Below, piece after piece: positions 25,675 to 34,568 of a stretch of 64,000 nt of DNA. The notes under the pieces were generated by a model. The model was not told the origin of the DNA, searched no databases, and was given only the letters and a program-made list of their open reading frames with translations. Location: the NCBI RefSeq assembly GCF_003387475.1, contig NZ_QUNO01000002.1, forward strand, positions 62,001-126,000, read 5' to 3'. How positions within the stretch are numbered: the first letter of the stretch is position 1; each line of letters begins with the position of its first letter. The DNA is from Kutzneria buriramensis (GTDB lineage Bacteria > Actinomycetota > Actinomycetes > Mycobacteriales > Pseudonocardiaceae). The translations under genes and the position numbers were made by a program.

Positions 25675-26907
25675 ATGGGATTGTCCCGACGGAGCTTTCT
25701 CGCCGCGGCGGCCGCCGCCGCCGCGACCCCGGCGGTCTCACGCACCGCGTCCGCGAGCCCGCTGGCCAGCCCGGCCGGCGATGTCGTGGGCAAGATAACC
25801 GTGGGCTACCAGGGCTGGTTCGCGTGCGTCGGCGACGGCGCGCCGATCAACAGTTGGTGGCACTGGAGCCAGAACGCGGGCCAGCCGCCGTCGCCGTCCA
25901 ACAACGTCATCAAGGCGTGGCCGGACATGCGGGAGTTCAGCCACGGCTACCGCACCGCCTACAACAACCTGAACAACGGTCAGCCCGCCAACCTGTTCTC
26001 CTCGTACGACCAGCAGACCGTGGACACCCACTTCGCGTGGATGCACCAGTACGGCTGCGACACCGCCGCCCTGCAACGGTTCAACCCCAACAGCCCCGAG
26101 GGGCCCACGCGGGACGCCATGGCGGCCAAGGTGCGGTCCGCGGCGGAGAGCCACGGCGTGAAGTTCTACATCATGTACGACGTCACCGGTTGGACGAGCA
26201 TGCAGTCGGAGATCAAGGCCGACTGGACCAACAAGATGAAGGCGCACACCGCCTCGTCGGCCTACGCCAAGCAGAACGGCAAACCGGTCGTCTGTATCTG
26301 GGGTTTCGGCTTCAGCGACGGCAACCACCCGTGGGACGCCGGCACCTGCATGGACGTGATCAACTGGTTCAAGGGGCAGGGCTGCTACGTGATCGGCGGC
26401 GTGCCAAGGGAATGGCGCGTCGGCGGCGCCGGCACGCGGACCGGCTTCGCCGACACCTACCACGCCTTCAACATGATCTCGCCGTGGATGGTCGGCGCCA
26501 TCGGCAATGCCGCCGGCTCCGACGACGTCTACACCACCATCAACGTCGGCGACCAGGCCGACTGCAACAGCCACGGCATCGACTACCAGCCGTGCGTGCT
26601 GCCCGGCGACGTCTCCGCGCGGCAGCGGGCGCACGGCGACTTCATGTGGCGGCAGTTCTACAACATGGTCCGGGTCGGCGCGCAGGGCATCTACATCTCG
26701 ATGTTCGACGAGTTCGGCGAGGGCAACCAGATCGCCAAGACCGCCCCCGACGGCTCCTGGGTGCCGGCCGGCTCCGGCCTGTGGGCGCTCGACGAGGACG
26801 GCACCGCCTGCTCCTCGGACTACTACCTGCGGCTCACCGCGGACGGCGGCCGCATGCTCAAACGCCAGCTCGCGTTGACGGCGACCCGGCCCACCAGCCC
26901 CACATGA
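25675..26907 (+). CDS. Tat-exported glycoside hydrolase, GH71/99-like (xylosidase/arabinosidase-type)
   Basis: A 410-residue exported hydrolase. Twin-arginine signal LSRRSFLAAAAAAAA (Arg5-Arg6) with cleavage near residue 30. The mature part starts VGKITVGYQGWFACVGDGAPINSWWHW and continues with FYIMYDVTGW and GIYISMFDEFGEGNQIAK, typical of the GH71/99-like group often annotated as xylosidase/arabinosidase. Acidic residues in MYDVT and MFDEFGEGNQ are candidate catalytic groups. ATG is preceded by AAGGAG inside a hairpin. Its position after xylA/xylB supports a role on plant polysaccharides. Confidence 0.88.
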   Translation: MGLSRRSFLAAAAAAAATPAVSRTASASPLASPAGDVVGKITVGYQGWFACVGDGAPINSWWHWSQNAGQPPSPSNNVIKAWPDMREFSHGYRTAYNNLNNGQPANLFSSYDQQTVDTHFAWMHQYGCDTAALQRFNPNSPEGPTRDAMAAKVRSAAESHGVKFYIMYDVTGWTSMQSEIKADWTNKMKAHTASSAYAKQNGKPVVCIWGFGFSDGNHPWDAGTCMDVINWFKGQGCYVIGGVPREWRVGGAGTRTGFADTYHAFNMISPWMVGAIGNAAGSDDVYTTINVGDQADCNSHGIDYQPCVLPGDVSARQRAHGDFMWRQFYNMVRVGAQGIYISMFDEFGEGNQIAKTAPDGSWVPAGSGLWALDEDGTACSSDYYLRLTADGGRMLKRQLALTATRPTSPT

Positions 26908-26908
26908 C

Positions 26909-28258
26909 TCACCGGTCCAGCGCGGCGCAGATGCGGTCGACGTCGGCCGAGGTCGTGCGCCAGTTGCTGAAGGCGGCCCGGATCGCCGGCACGCCGCGGT
27001 AGACCGTCGGCGTCAGGAAGGCCTCGCCGGTGCGGGCCAGTTCGTCGAGAACCGCGCCCACCCGCGACGGATCGTCGGCCAGGGTGAAACACACGACGTT
27101 CAACCGCACTGGTGCCAGCAGTTTCCAGCGCGGGCTGCTTTCCAGCCGGGCGCCCATTTCCTGTGCGCAGGCGATATTGCGCTCGACGATTTCGCGATAG
27201 CCGTCGCGACCGTACGCGGCGAGCGCGAACCAGGCCGGCAGCGCGCGCAGGCGGCGCGAGGTCTCCGGCGTCAGATGCATGAAATCGGGCACGGCGCCGG
27301 GAGCGCCGAGATAGGGGGAGACGTTCTCGAACACGCGGACCTGGAGGTCCTGGCGGCGGGTGAACTGCACGGCCGAGTCGTACGGCACGTTCAGCCACTT
27401 GTGCAGGTCCACGCACACCGAATCGGCTTCCGACCAGCCGTCGAGCAGGCTCGCGAACGTCGGCGTCGCGGCGGCGAATCCGCCGAACGCGGCGTCGACG
27501 TGCAGCCAGAACTGGTGGCGGGATTTCAGCGCGGCGATGGCCCTGATGTCGTCGAAATCGACCGTGTTCACGGTCCCGGCGTTGGCCACGACGATCGCCG
27601 GCCCGGCGGCGAGTTCCCGTTCCAGCGCCTCGACGTCGACCGCCTCGCGGTCGGGCAGGGTCGGCACGGAAACGAGCCGGTCGCGGCCGATTCCCAGCAC
27701 CGAAAGCGACTTGCCGGTGCTGGAATGGGCGGTGCCGGACAGCACCCGAACCGGCTCGGACAGCCCCTCGGCCGATACGGAGACGCCGCGCAGCGAGCCG
27801 AGCCATTCGCGGCCGATGGCCAGCCCGACCAGGTTCGACATGGTCGCGCCGGTGACGAACGCGCCGGGCATGTCCAGTCCGAACAGCGCCCCCAGCCATG
27901 AGACAGCCTCACGTTCCAGCGCGGCCGCGGACGACCCGACCGCGCCGTGAGCGTTCTGGTCGAGGGCGGCGGTGAGCCAGTCGCCGGCCAGCGCCGCCGG
28001 AGTGGTGCCACCGGTGACAAAGCCCAGGTAGCGGGGTCCCGCGCTGCCGGAGAAGCCGGGCTCCCAGCGGTCGGCGAAGGCCGCCATGGCCGCGCGCAGT
28101 CCGTCGCCGGACTCGGGCAGGGGCGCGTGCCCGGCAGCACCGTCGACGACCGCCGCCGGACGGTGGTCCAGACCGGCGAGGATCCGCGCCGCGTACGCCT
28201 GCGTCTCCGCCAGCAGCGCCGGCAACTCGGCGAGGTCCTCAGCCAGTTTCGCGAACAT
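26909..28258 (-). CDS. PLP-dependent decarboxylase (group II, aromatic amino acid type)
   Basis: A 449-residue pyridoxal-phosphate enzyme of the group II decarboxylase family. The cofactor-binding His/Asp pair is in FWLHVDAAFGGF and the Schiff-base lysine in VCVDLHKWLNVPYDS. GAFVTGATMSNLVGLAIGREW is the family's phosphate-binding region. The substrate could be an aromatic or related L-amino acid. Start ATG has a leaderless-type TAACCT seven bases upstream, overlapping the divergent promoter. The stop is one base from the convergent glycosidase stop. Confidence 0.9.
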   Translation of the reverse strand: MFAKLAEDLAELPALLAETQAYAARILAGLDHRPAAVVDGAAGHAPLPESGDGLRAAMAAFADRWEPGFSGSAGPRYLGFVTGGTTPAALAGDWLTAALDQNAHGAVGSSAAALEREAVSWLGALFGLDMPGAFVTGATMSNLVGLAIGREWLGSLRGVSVSAEGLSEPVRVLSGTAHSSTGKSLSVLGIGRDRLVSVPTLPDREAVDVEALERELAAGPAIVVANAGTVNTVDFDDIRAIAALKSRHQFWLHVDAAFGGFAAATPTFASLLDGWSEADSVCVDLHKWLNVPYDSAVQFTRRQDLQVRVFENVSPYLGAPGAVPDFMHLTPETSRRLRALPAWFALAAYGRDGYREIVERNIACAQEMGARLESSPRWKLLAPVRLNVVCFTLADDPSRVGAVLDELARTGEAFLTPTVYRGVPAIRAAFSNWRTTSADVDRICAALDR

Positions 28259-28265
28259 GGCCCCA

Positions 28266-28275
28266 AGGTTAGGGT
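28266..28275. promoter_or_regulatory. Overlapping divergent -10 boxes
   Basis: Minus-strand TAACCT (28266-28271), seven bases from the decarboxylase ATG, and plus-strand TAGGGT (28270-28275), ten bases from the next ATG, share two bases inside a 27-base intergenic gap. The two promoters could hardly be occupied together. Confidence 0.5.
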
Positions 28276-28285
28276 GGGGCTCATC

Positions 28286-28747
28286 ATGTGGGTGCGAACC
28301 GTCGTCGCGGCTGCCGGGATCGCGGTCCTGGTGGTCATCGGCGTGGTGATCGGACGCGTCACCTCCACCCCGCAGCCGGCGCCGCAGCCGACGGGACTGT
28401 TGCAGGCGGACAACGACACCGACGACGGCCCGCCGGCGCCGGGCACCCGGGAGGTCACCGGCGTGAACCGGGCGACCGGCGCGGAGCTGCACCTCGTCAT
28501 CACGCCGGCGAACGGCTGGCTGGGCATCGAGGTCGTGTCGGCGACGGTGTCGAACGGCAAGCGCTGCCGGCTGTTCGCGTACGACCGGACGGGACACTCC
28601 TACGAGTTCGGCGGATGGGTGCAGAGCGCGCAGCCGGCCTTCCCGATCTACGGGGCGGTGATGGTCGCCCCGGCGGACCTGACGTCCATCTCCGTCGTGG
28701 ACGACGCCGGGCACCAGGTGGTGACCGCGCAGGTCCCGCCGCCCTAG
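28286..28747 (+). CDS. Membrane-anchored or secreted hypothetical protein
   Basis: A 153-residue protein with an N-terminal hydrophobic segment (residues 5-25, VVAAAGIAVLVVIGVVIG) followed by a Pro-rich spacer and a ~100-residue outward-facing beta-rich domain (REVTGVNRATGAELHLVITPANGW). The family is not recognised. The segment could be an uncleaved signal anchor. The gene is 19 bases upstream of the amidohydrolase and probably co-transcribed with it. Confidence 0.72.
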   Translation: MWVRTVVAAAGIAVLVVIGVVIGRVTSTPQPAPQPTGLLQADNDTDDGPPAPGTREVTGVNRATGAELHLVITPANGWLGIEVVSATVSNGKRCRLFAYDRTGHSYEFGGWVQSAQPAFPIYGAVMVAPADLTSISVVDDAGHQVVTAQVPPP

Positions 28748-28766
28748 CAACGACATCGGAGGTGGC

Positions 28767-29810
28767 ATGCGCACGGCCCTCAGCAACGTCCGGGTGTTCG
28801 ACGGCCAAGGGCTCACCGAGCCCCGCACCGTCGTCATCGACGGCCCGACAATCGGCGACGACGCGACGGGCGCGACGGAGCTCGACGGCGGCGGCGCGAC
28901 GCTGCTGCCGGGCCTGATCGACGCCCACCTGCACCTCGCCGGCCCGGAAACCCTCGACGAGCTGGCCAAATGGGGCGTCACGACCGGTCTGGACATGGGC
29001 TTCTGGCCGCCCGAGCTGATCAAGTCCATGCGCGGCAGCACCGGCACCGCCGACTTCCGCACCGCCGGCCTGCCGGCGATCGGCCCCGACGGCATGCACG
29101 CCAAGGTGTTGCAGCTGCCGGCCGAGGCGATCGTGCAGACCCCGGACGAGGCGCGGAGGCTGGTCGGGCAGCGGGTCGCCGAGGGCGTCGACTACATCAA
29201 GGGCGTCGCCGAGGCGGACGGCGACGGCGGCCCGAGCCGCGAGAACATCCAGGCGCTGGTCGATGCCGCCCACGAGCACGGCCTCAAGACCGTCCTGCAC
29301 GCCGCGACGCTGGGCGCGTACGAGTTGGCGGTCGGCACCGGCACGGATTTCGTCACGCACATCCCGAGGGACGGCGTCATCCAGCCGGAGGTGATCGCCG
29401 CGATGCGGGCGGCCGGCCAGATCGACGTGCCGACGGTGTCCATCTTCGAGTCGATGATCGGGCTTCAGGACCACCTGCTGGCCACCGTCGCCGCCCTGCA
29501 CGACGCCGGCATCGAGGTCCTCGCCGGCACCGACGCGCACAACGTCCCCGGCGTGCCGGCCGAGGTCCGGCACGGCGAGAGCCTGCACCACGAGTTGGAG
29601 CTGCTGGTCCGCGCCGGCCTGACGCCGGTGGAGGCGCTGCGGGCGGCGACGGTGCGGCCGGCCGAGGCGTTCGGGCTGGCGGATCGCGGCGTCGTCGAGC
29701 CGGGCCGGCGCGCCGACCTCCTGCTGGTCGACGGCGATCCCACCACGGACATCACCGTCACCCGCAAGATCAAGGCCGTCTGGTGCGCAGGGGAGCGGGT
29801 CAGGGGCTAG
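28767..29810 (+). CDS. Amidohydrolase-family protein
   Basis: A 347-residue metal-dependent amidohydrolase. The barrel-entry metal motif is LIDAHLHLAG (HxH). Further ligands are probably Lys in VDYIKGVAEADGDGG, His in GLKTVLHAAT and in FVTHIPRDG, and Asp in VLAGTDAHNVPG. PAEAFGLADRGVVEPGRRADLLLVDGDP is the usual C-terminal beta-sandwich return. The substrate is unknown; the pattern is like imidazolonepropionase/prolidase-type relatives. ATG is preceded by GGAGG. It overlaps the convergent anti-sigma-like gene by 11 bases. Confidence 0.9.
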   Translation: MRTALSNVRVFDGQGLTEPRTVVIDGPTIGDDATGATELDGGGATLLPGLIDAHLHLAGPETLDELAKWGVTTGLDMGFWPPELIKSMRGSTGTADFRTAGLPAIGPDGMHAKVLQLPAEAIVQTPDEARRLVGQRVAEGVDYIKGVAEADGDGGPSRENIQALVDAAHEHGLKTVLHAATLGAYELAVGTGTDFVTHIPRDGVIQPEVIAAMRAAGQIDVPTVSIFESMIGLQDHLLATVAALHDAGIEVLAGTDAHNVPGVPAEVRHGESLHHELELLVRAGLTPVEALRAATVRPAEAFGLADRGVVEPGRRADLLLVDGDPTTDITVTRKIKAVWCAGERVRG

Positions 29811-30111
29811 ACGTCGTCTCCGCTGTTGTCCAGGTCGTGGTGGTGACGTCGACGGTGGTGGTCGTGACGGGCGTGGCCGAAGGAAGGTGCGGCGGCGACG
29901 CCGGCGGCACCGGCTTGGCCGTCACCAGCAGCAGCGACACGGTCACGCCGGCGATGACCACCGCCACGCCGGCCACCGCGCTGCCCCAGCGGATCAGCCG
30001 GATCCGGCGGCCGCGGCGCACGATGGCGTCGGAGGTGAGGCCGAGCGGCGGCCCGGGCTGCTCACCGGCCTTGGCCAGCAGCGCCCGCACCCGCTCGTCG
30101 TCGGGATCCAC
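29800..30111 (-). CDS. Small membrane protein, putative sigma-factor partner
   Basis: A 103-residue protein with a short cytoplasmic N-terminus, one transmembrane helix (about residues 43-64, SAVAGVAVVIAGVTVSLLLVT) and a Pro/Thr-rich outer tail. It starts three bases after the SigE-type sigma factor gene, the position normally held by an anti-sigma factor. The ZAS His/Cys motif is absent, so anti-sigma function is inference from gene order only. Confidence 0.75.
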   Translation of the reverse strand: MDPDDERVRALLAKAGEQPGPPLGLTSDAIVRRGRRIRLIRWGSAVAGVAVVIAGVTVSLLLVTAKPVPPASPPHLPSATPVTTTTVDVTTTTWTTAETTSSP

Positions 30112-30114
30112 GGC

Positions 30115-30618
30115 TCACCTCCCGTCCGGTTCGAGCACGTCGAAATGCGGCCCGAGGCGCCGCCGCAGCGCCGCCACGCCCCGCGCGGCCTGGCTCTTCA
30201 CGGTGCCGACGGAGCAACCCAGGGCCTCGGCGGTCTCCTCCACCGACAGATCGTTCCAGTAGCGCAGCACCAGCACGGCGCGCTGCCGCGGCGGCACCGA
30301 CGCCAGCGCCGCCTGCACCAGCAGCCGCTGCTCGGCGTCGCCGAACTCGGCCGGCAGCTCCGGCGGCTCGTGGGTGAGGTGCTCGCGCTTGCGCCACAAC
30401 CGCCGGTTCTCCGCGAGGAACGTCCGCACCACCACCTTGCGCGCGTACGCGTCGAGGCCGACCTCCCGCAGCCGGGGCCAGGCCAGATAGAGCTTGGTCA
30501 TCGCGACCTGGGTGATGTCCTCGGCCCGGTGCCAGTCGCCGCACAGCAGGTACGCCGTCGCGCGCAGGGCGTTCGCCCGCGCCGCGAAGTACTCGCTGAA
30601 GTCGTCGTTCCTGGACAC
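30115..30618 (-). CDS. ECF sigma factor, SigE family (SigM-like)
   Basis: A 167-residue extracytoplasmic-function sigma factor of the actinobacterial SigE/SigM-like family. Region 2 shows FSEYFAARANALRATAYLLCGDWHRAEDITQVAMTKLYLAWPR; region 4 has LASVPPRQRAVLVLRYWNDLSVEETAEALGCSVGTVKSQAARG. GTG was chosen (VSRNDDFSEYF) since the domain begins at once; a longer start is open. Directly followed by the single-helix membrane protein, which may restrain it. It starts 11 bases from the divergent glycosyltransferase. Confidence 0.92.
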   Translation of the reverse strand: MSRNDDFSEYFAARANALRATAYLLCGDWHRAEDITQVAMTKLYLAWPRLREVGLDAYARKVVVRTFLAENRRLWRKREHLTHEPPELPAEFGDAEQRLLVQAALASVPPRQRAVLVLRYWNDLSVEETAEALGCSVGTVKSQAARGVAALRRRLGPHFDVLEPDGR

Positions 30619-30629
30619 CGGAACCGAGT

Positions 30630-31874
30630 ATGCCACCGAAAAACCGCGTGCAACCCGCCGGGCGGCTCGCGGCATACCTATCCCCGAACGGGGCGCCGAC
30701 CGGCGGCGTCCGCCTGCCCATCGGACGACAATTGACCACCGAACTTCTCGACGCCGCCCCGACGACCCCGCCGGTCGAGCGGCTGACCAGGCATGTCCTC
30801 GCGCCCGCGGGCGTCTACCTCGCAGTGCGCGTGGTGGGCCTGGCGATCCTGGGCGTGCTGGCCGCCGTGCACGACAAGTCGCTGGTGGACGTGCTCAAGG
30901 CCTGGGACGGTGACTGGTACCTCTCGATCGCCCGTGACGGTTACGCCACCAGCGACTTCGGCATGGTGGACGCGGCCGGACACTTCACGCCGAACACCAC
31001 GCTGGCGTTCTTTCCCGGCTACCCGCTGGTGATCGCCATGCTGGGCCGGCTCACGAACACCGCGTTACCGCTGGTCGGTGTGGCCGCGAGCCTGATCGCC
31101 GGGCTGTTCGCGGCGTACGGGATCGTGCGGCTGCCCAAGGACCGGAGGGTGGGGTTGATCACCGTCGCGCTGTTCGCGGCGACGCCGATGGCGGTCACGT
31201 TGTCCATGGTGTACTCGGAGGCCCTGTTCAGCGCGCTCGCCGCGTGGGCGCTGGTCGGCGTGATGGAGCGCCGCTGGTGGCTGGCGGCTTCGTGTTGCGC
31301 GGCGGCGGGTCTGGTGCGGCCCAGCGCCGGCGTGCTGATCATCATCGTGGTGGTCGCGGTGATCATCTACGGCCAGTCGGCGAAGGCGTGGCTGGCGGCG
31401 GCCGTCTGTCCACTCGGGCTGGTCGCGTTCCTCGCCTGGGTCGCCGACCGCACCGGCAGCCTCACCGGCTGGTTCGAGGTGCAGAAGGCCGGCTGGGGCA
31501 CGGCCTTCGACTTCGGCGCGAACACGCTGGACTTCTTCAGGTACGTGCTGACCGGCGACGCCTCCGTGATGGAGACGACGAACGTGCTGGTCATCCTCGG
31601 TGCGCTCGTGCTGTGCGTGCTCGGGGTGCTGCGCAAGCAGCCGTGGCCGCTCATCGCGTACGGGATCGGGCTGGTGGTGATGACCGCCGGCTCCAGCGGC
31701 GTGACCTATTCGAAGATGCGGCTTCTCGTGCCGGCCTTCACGCTGCTGATCCCGGTCGCCGTCGGTCTGGCCAAGCGCCGCAACACCACCGTGCTGACCG
31801 TGCTCGGAGCATGTGCGCTGGTCAGCGGCTGGATCGGGGCCTACGCGCTGACCGGGTGGCACTACGCCATCTGA
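30630..31874 (+). CDS. PIG-V-like membrane glycosyltransferase
   Basis: A polytopic protein of up to 414 residues resembling bacterial PIG-V/GT-C mannosyltransferases, which use polyprenyl-phosphate sugars at the outer membrane face. Visible: AWDGDWYLSIARDGY (the acidic/aromatic first-loop motif), FFPGYPLVIAML and about ten hydrophobic segments. The acceptor is unknown. The N-terminus is uncertain: the first ATG lies only 11 bases from the divergent sigma-factor start, and residues 1-40 look non-family, so a later TTG or GTG near 30690-30731 is possible. Confidence 0.8.
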   Translation: MPPKNRVQPAGRLAAYLSPNGAPTGGVRLPIGRQLTTELLDAAPTTPPVERLTRHVLAPAGVYLAVRVVGLAILGVLAAVHDKSLVDVLKAWDGDWYLSIARDGYATSDFGMVDAAGHFTPNTTLAFFPGYPLVIAMLGRLTNTALPLVGVAASLIAGLFAAYGIVRLPKDRRVGLITVALFAATPMAVTLSMVYSEALFSALAAWALVGVMERRWWLAASCCAAAGLVRPSAGVLIIIVVVAVIIYGQSAKAWLAAAVCPLGLVAFLAWVADRTGSLTGWFEVQKAGWGTAFDFGANTLDFFRYVLTGDASVMETTNVLVILGALVLCVLGVLRKQPWPLIAYGIGLVVMTAGSSGVTYSKMRLLVPAFTLLIPVAVGLAKRRNTTVLTVLGACALVSGWIGAYALTGWHYAI

Positions 31875-31998
31875 CCTGCCCGATTGGCAAAACGGGCAAC
31901 TTCTGGTGCTCGCCGTGAACCGGCGCCGCCGGTCGTCCGTGTTTCCCGCGCACGGCTTCCGGAACGGCCGGACCGGCGACTATCCACAAGGGACCGAC

Positions 31999-33432
31999 AT
32001 GTCCGGCTGGATCCCCAAGCTCGCGGCGCTGGCCGCCATCGCGGCGCTGACCTCCGGGTGCGCCCAGGTCGTCGCCGGCACGGGCGCGGTCGAGCGCTCC
32101 GATCCAGGCCAGGTCGCGGGCCTGGCCGTCACGACCGGCGACAGCGGCCCGCGGCCCGGCGCCACCGACGCCGGCCTGCCGGTCGTCGGCACCGACGGCA
32201 GCGCCGTCGACAAGATCGCCGAGAACGCCGTCGCGGACGTGCAGTCGTTCTGGCAGAAGGAACTTCCCGCCGACTTCGGCAAGGACTTCGCGCCGGTCAA
32301 GCAGCTCGTCTCGTACGACTCGAACGGGCCCGCGCGCAAGGTCTGCAACTCGAGCACCGCCGGCCTGGTGAACGCGTTCTACTGTGCCGCCGACGACGAC
32401 ATCGCCTGGGACCGCGGCCAACTTCTGCCGCAGCTCGACGATTCCTTCGGTCCCATGGCGATCGTCGCCGTGCTGGCCCACGAACTCGGCCACGCCGTGC
32501 AGTTCCGGCTCGGCAGCGTCACCCAGGCCACGCCGACGATCGTCAAGGAACAGCAGGCGGACTGCTTCGCCGGCACGTTCATCCGGTCCGTGGCCGAGGG
32601 ATCCTCGCCGCACTTCCAGGTTTCCACCGGCCCCGGCCTGAACCAGATCATGGCCACGCTGTTCTTCGTGCGGGACTCGGCGGGCAGCAGCGCGCAGGCC
32701 AGCAGCGCGCACGGTGACGCCTTCGACCGGGTGACCGCGTTCCAGCTCGGCTTCGCCGACGGCGCCAAGCGCTGCGCGCAGATCGACGCGCACGAGGTGC
32801 AGGGGCGGATCACCGAGCAGCAGTTCAGCCCGGACGACGTGGATCGCGGGCTGGGCAAGGGAAATCTCCGCGTCACCGACCAGAGCGCGTTGCGGGACCT
32901 GCAGACCACGCTGCGGTCGGCGTTCGACCAGACCGGCGCGCAGCCGCCGACCATCGTCGCCGGCCAGCGGGCATGCCCGGACGCCAAACCGACGTCGCCG
33001 GCCGCCTATTGCCCCAGCACCAACCAGATCACCCTCGACACCACCAACCTGGCGCGGATCGGCACGCCGCCGCAGCAGGGCACCAAGGGAGGCATCGGTG
33101 ACTTCGCCGCTTTCGCCGAGATCGCGTCGCGGTTCGCACTCGCCGTCGAACACGCGACCGGCCACGCCGTCGACCGTGCGTCGACCGGCCAGCTCACGGC
33201 GTGCCTGACCGGCATGTGGGCCGGCACGATCACGCCCGCCCACCAGGGCGCTCTGCAGCTCTCGCCCGGTGACCTCGACGAGGCCGTGGCCGAGATGCTC
33301 AACGGCAGCAGCCTGATCGCCGCGGACGTGAACGGCGCGGCGGTGCCGTCGGGCTTCACGCGGGTGGAGGCCTTCCGCGACGGGTTCACCTCGACCGGGC
33401 CGGCGATCTGCGTCAGCAAGTACGGCGCCTGA
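31999..33432 (+). CDS. Neutral zinc metallopeptidase lipoprotein
   Basis: A 477-residue lipoprotein metallopeptidase of the neutral zinc (YpfJ-like) family. Signal peptide with lipobox AALTSGC (Cys near residue 21). The zinc site is His161-Glu-Leu-Gly-His165 in VLAHELGHAVQF, with the probable third ligand Glu in KEQQADCFAGTF. It carries two further ~130-residue segments after the catalytic core, so it is longer than typical YpfJ (~290). ATG is preceded by AAGGGA. It stands alone, followed by an inverted repeat. Confidence 0.88.
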   Translation: MSGWIPKLAALAAIAALTSGCAQVVAGTGAVERSDPGQVAGLAVTTGDSGPRPGATDAGLPVVGTDGSAVDKIAENAVADVQSFWQKELPADFGKDFAPVKQLVSYDSNGPARKVCNSSTAGLVNAFYCAADDDIAWDRGQLLPQLDDSFGPMAIVAVLAHELGHAVQFRLGSVTQATPTIVKEQQADCFAGTFIRSVAEGSSPHFQVSTGPGLNQIMATLFFVRDSAGSSAQASSAHGDAFDRVTAFQLGFADGAKRCAQIDAHEVQGRITEQQFSPDDVDRGLGKGNLRVTDQSALRDLQTTLRSAFDQTGAQPPTIVAGQRACPDAKPTSPAAYCPSTNQITLDTTNLARIGTPPQQGTKGGIGDFAAFAEIASRFALAVEHATGHAVDRASTGQLTACLTGMWAGTITPAHQGALQLSPGDLDEAVAEMLNGSSLIAADVNGAAVPSGFTRVEAFRDGFTSTGPAICVSKYGA

Positions 33433-33478
33433 TACCCGTAGGGCATCACAGGAGTGGGAAAGGGTCTTGGACTTCGGG

Positions 33479-33507
33479 GCCTGACCAGGGCGAAGCTCGG
33501 GTCAGGC
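33479..33507. promoter_or_regulatory. Inverted repeat upstream of epimerase gene
   Basis: Arms GCCTGACC and GGTCAGGC with a 13-base spacer, 16 bases before the epimerase ATG. It may be an operator or a weak terminator for the upstream metallopeptidase. Confidence 0.4.
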
Positions 33508-33523
33508 AACGAAGGGATCCGAG

Positions 33524-34369
33524 ATGAAGGTCTTTCTCACCGGCGGCTCCGGCTATGTGGGCCGGCCGACCATCCAGGCGCTGACGCGGCACGGCCACCA
33601 GGTCGCCGCGCTGGCCCGCACCGACGAGTCGGCGGCGTTGGTCGAGGCCGCCGGCGCGATCGCCGTCCGGGGCGAGCTGACGAACACGGATGTGCTGCGG
33701 GAACAGGCAACCCTGGCCGACGCGGTGATCCACCTCGGCATGGCCGGCGTGAACACCGCCGAGGTCGACCTCGCGGCGGCGCGGGCGATGCAGGACGGTC
33801 TGGCCGACCGCGGGCCGTACATCCACACCGGCGGCACCTGGGTGTTCGGGGACACCGACGGCGTCGCCGACGAGACCCATCCGATGGCGCCGCCGGCGCT
33901 GACCTCGTGGCGGCTGGACAACGAGCGCCAGGTGCTCGACCACGGCGGCCGGCCGGTGATCGTCATGCCGGGACTGGTGTACGGCAACCACGGCGGCCTG
34001 ATCGAGGCGTTCTACGTGGAGCCGGCCCGCAAGGACGGCGAGCTCTTGCAGATCGGCGACGGCAGCACGCACTGGGCGCTGGTGCACGTCGAGGACCTCG
34101 CCGAGCTGTACGTGCGGGCGCTGGATGCCAAGCCGCGCAGCGTCTACGTCGGCGTGGACGACCAGAACCCGACGACCGGCGACGTCAGCCGGGTGCTGGC
34201 GAAGTCCCTCGACGTGCCGGTGCGGGAGGTCACCGAGGCCGAGGCGGCCGAGCGGATGGGGCCGATCGCCGAGGCGTTCGCCCTCGACCAGCGGCTGACC
34301 GCCGCGAAGGCGCGCCGCGAGCTGGGGTGGCTGCCGAAGCACACCGATGCCCTTGCTGAGCTGGGCTGA
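33524..34369 (+). CDS. NAD-dependent epimerase/dehydratase-like protein
   Basis: A 281-residue atypical SDR. The Rossmann motif TGGSGYVGRPTIQALTRHGHQV starts at residue 6. The active-site region carries HTGGTWVFGDTDG rather than a clear YxxxK, so it may be a reductase-like NmrA/epimerase relative rather than a sugar epimerase. VHVEDLAELYVRALDA is typical of the family's C-terminal half. ATG is preceded by GAAGGGA. The substrate is unknown. Confidence 0.85.
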   Translation: MKVFLTGGSGYVGRPTIQALTRHGHQVAALARTDESAALVEAAGAIAVRGELTNTDVLREQATLADAVIHLGMAGVNTAEVDLAAARAMQDGLADRGPYIHTGGTWVFGDTDGVADETHPMAPPALTSWRLDNERQVLDHGGRPVIVMPGLVYGNHGGLIEAFYVEPARKDGELLQIGDGSTHWALVHVEDLAELYVRALDAKPRSVYVGVDDQNPTTGDVSRVLAKSLDVPVREVTEAEAAERMGPIAEAFALDQRLTAAKARRELGWLPKHTDALAELG

Positions 34370-34568
34370 TCGGCCCTTTCGAGCGCCATTTGCGAATGCC
34401 TCAACGTGTGCTCGACCAATCGGAGTATGACCGCTGCGGCCTTGCGTCCGCATTCGCCGGTGGCTAGGCTCGAAATCGAACGGGCTTGGTCGGGGGGGCT
34501 TGCCCATGTTTCACGTACTTGAATCCCGCGCTCCCCGGCCGGTTCGCGTCAACCGGAGGGGGAATCGC

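Noticed and set aside
24032-25741. A ~570-codon minus-strand open frame across xylB
   Set aside because: A shadow of xylA/xylB; the translated sequence is compositionally biased with no domain.
29800-30111. Zinc-binding anti-sigma factor next to the ECF sigma factor
   Set aside because: The HxxxCxxC motif is absent; only the position and single transmembrane helix support a partner role, so it is called a putative partner.
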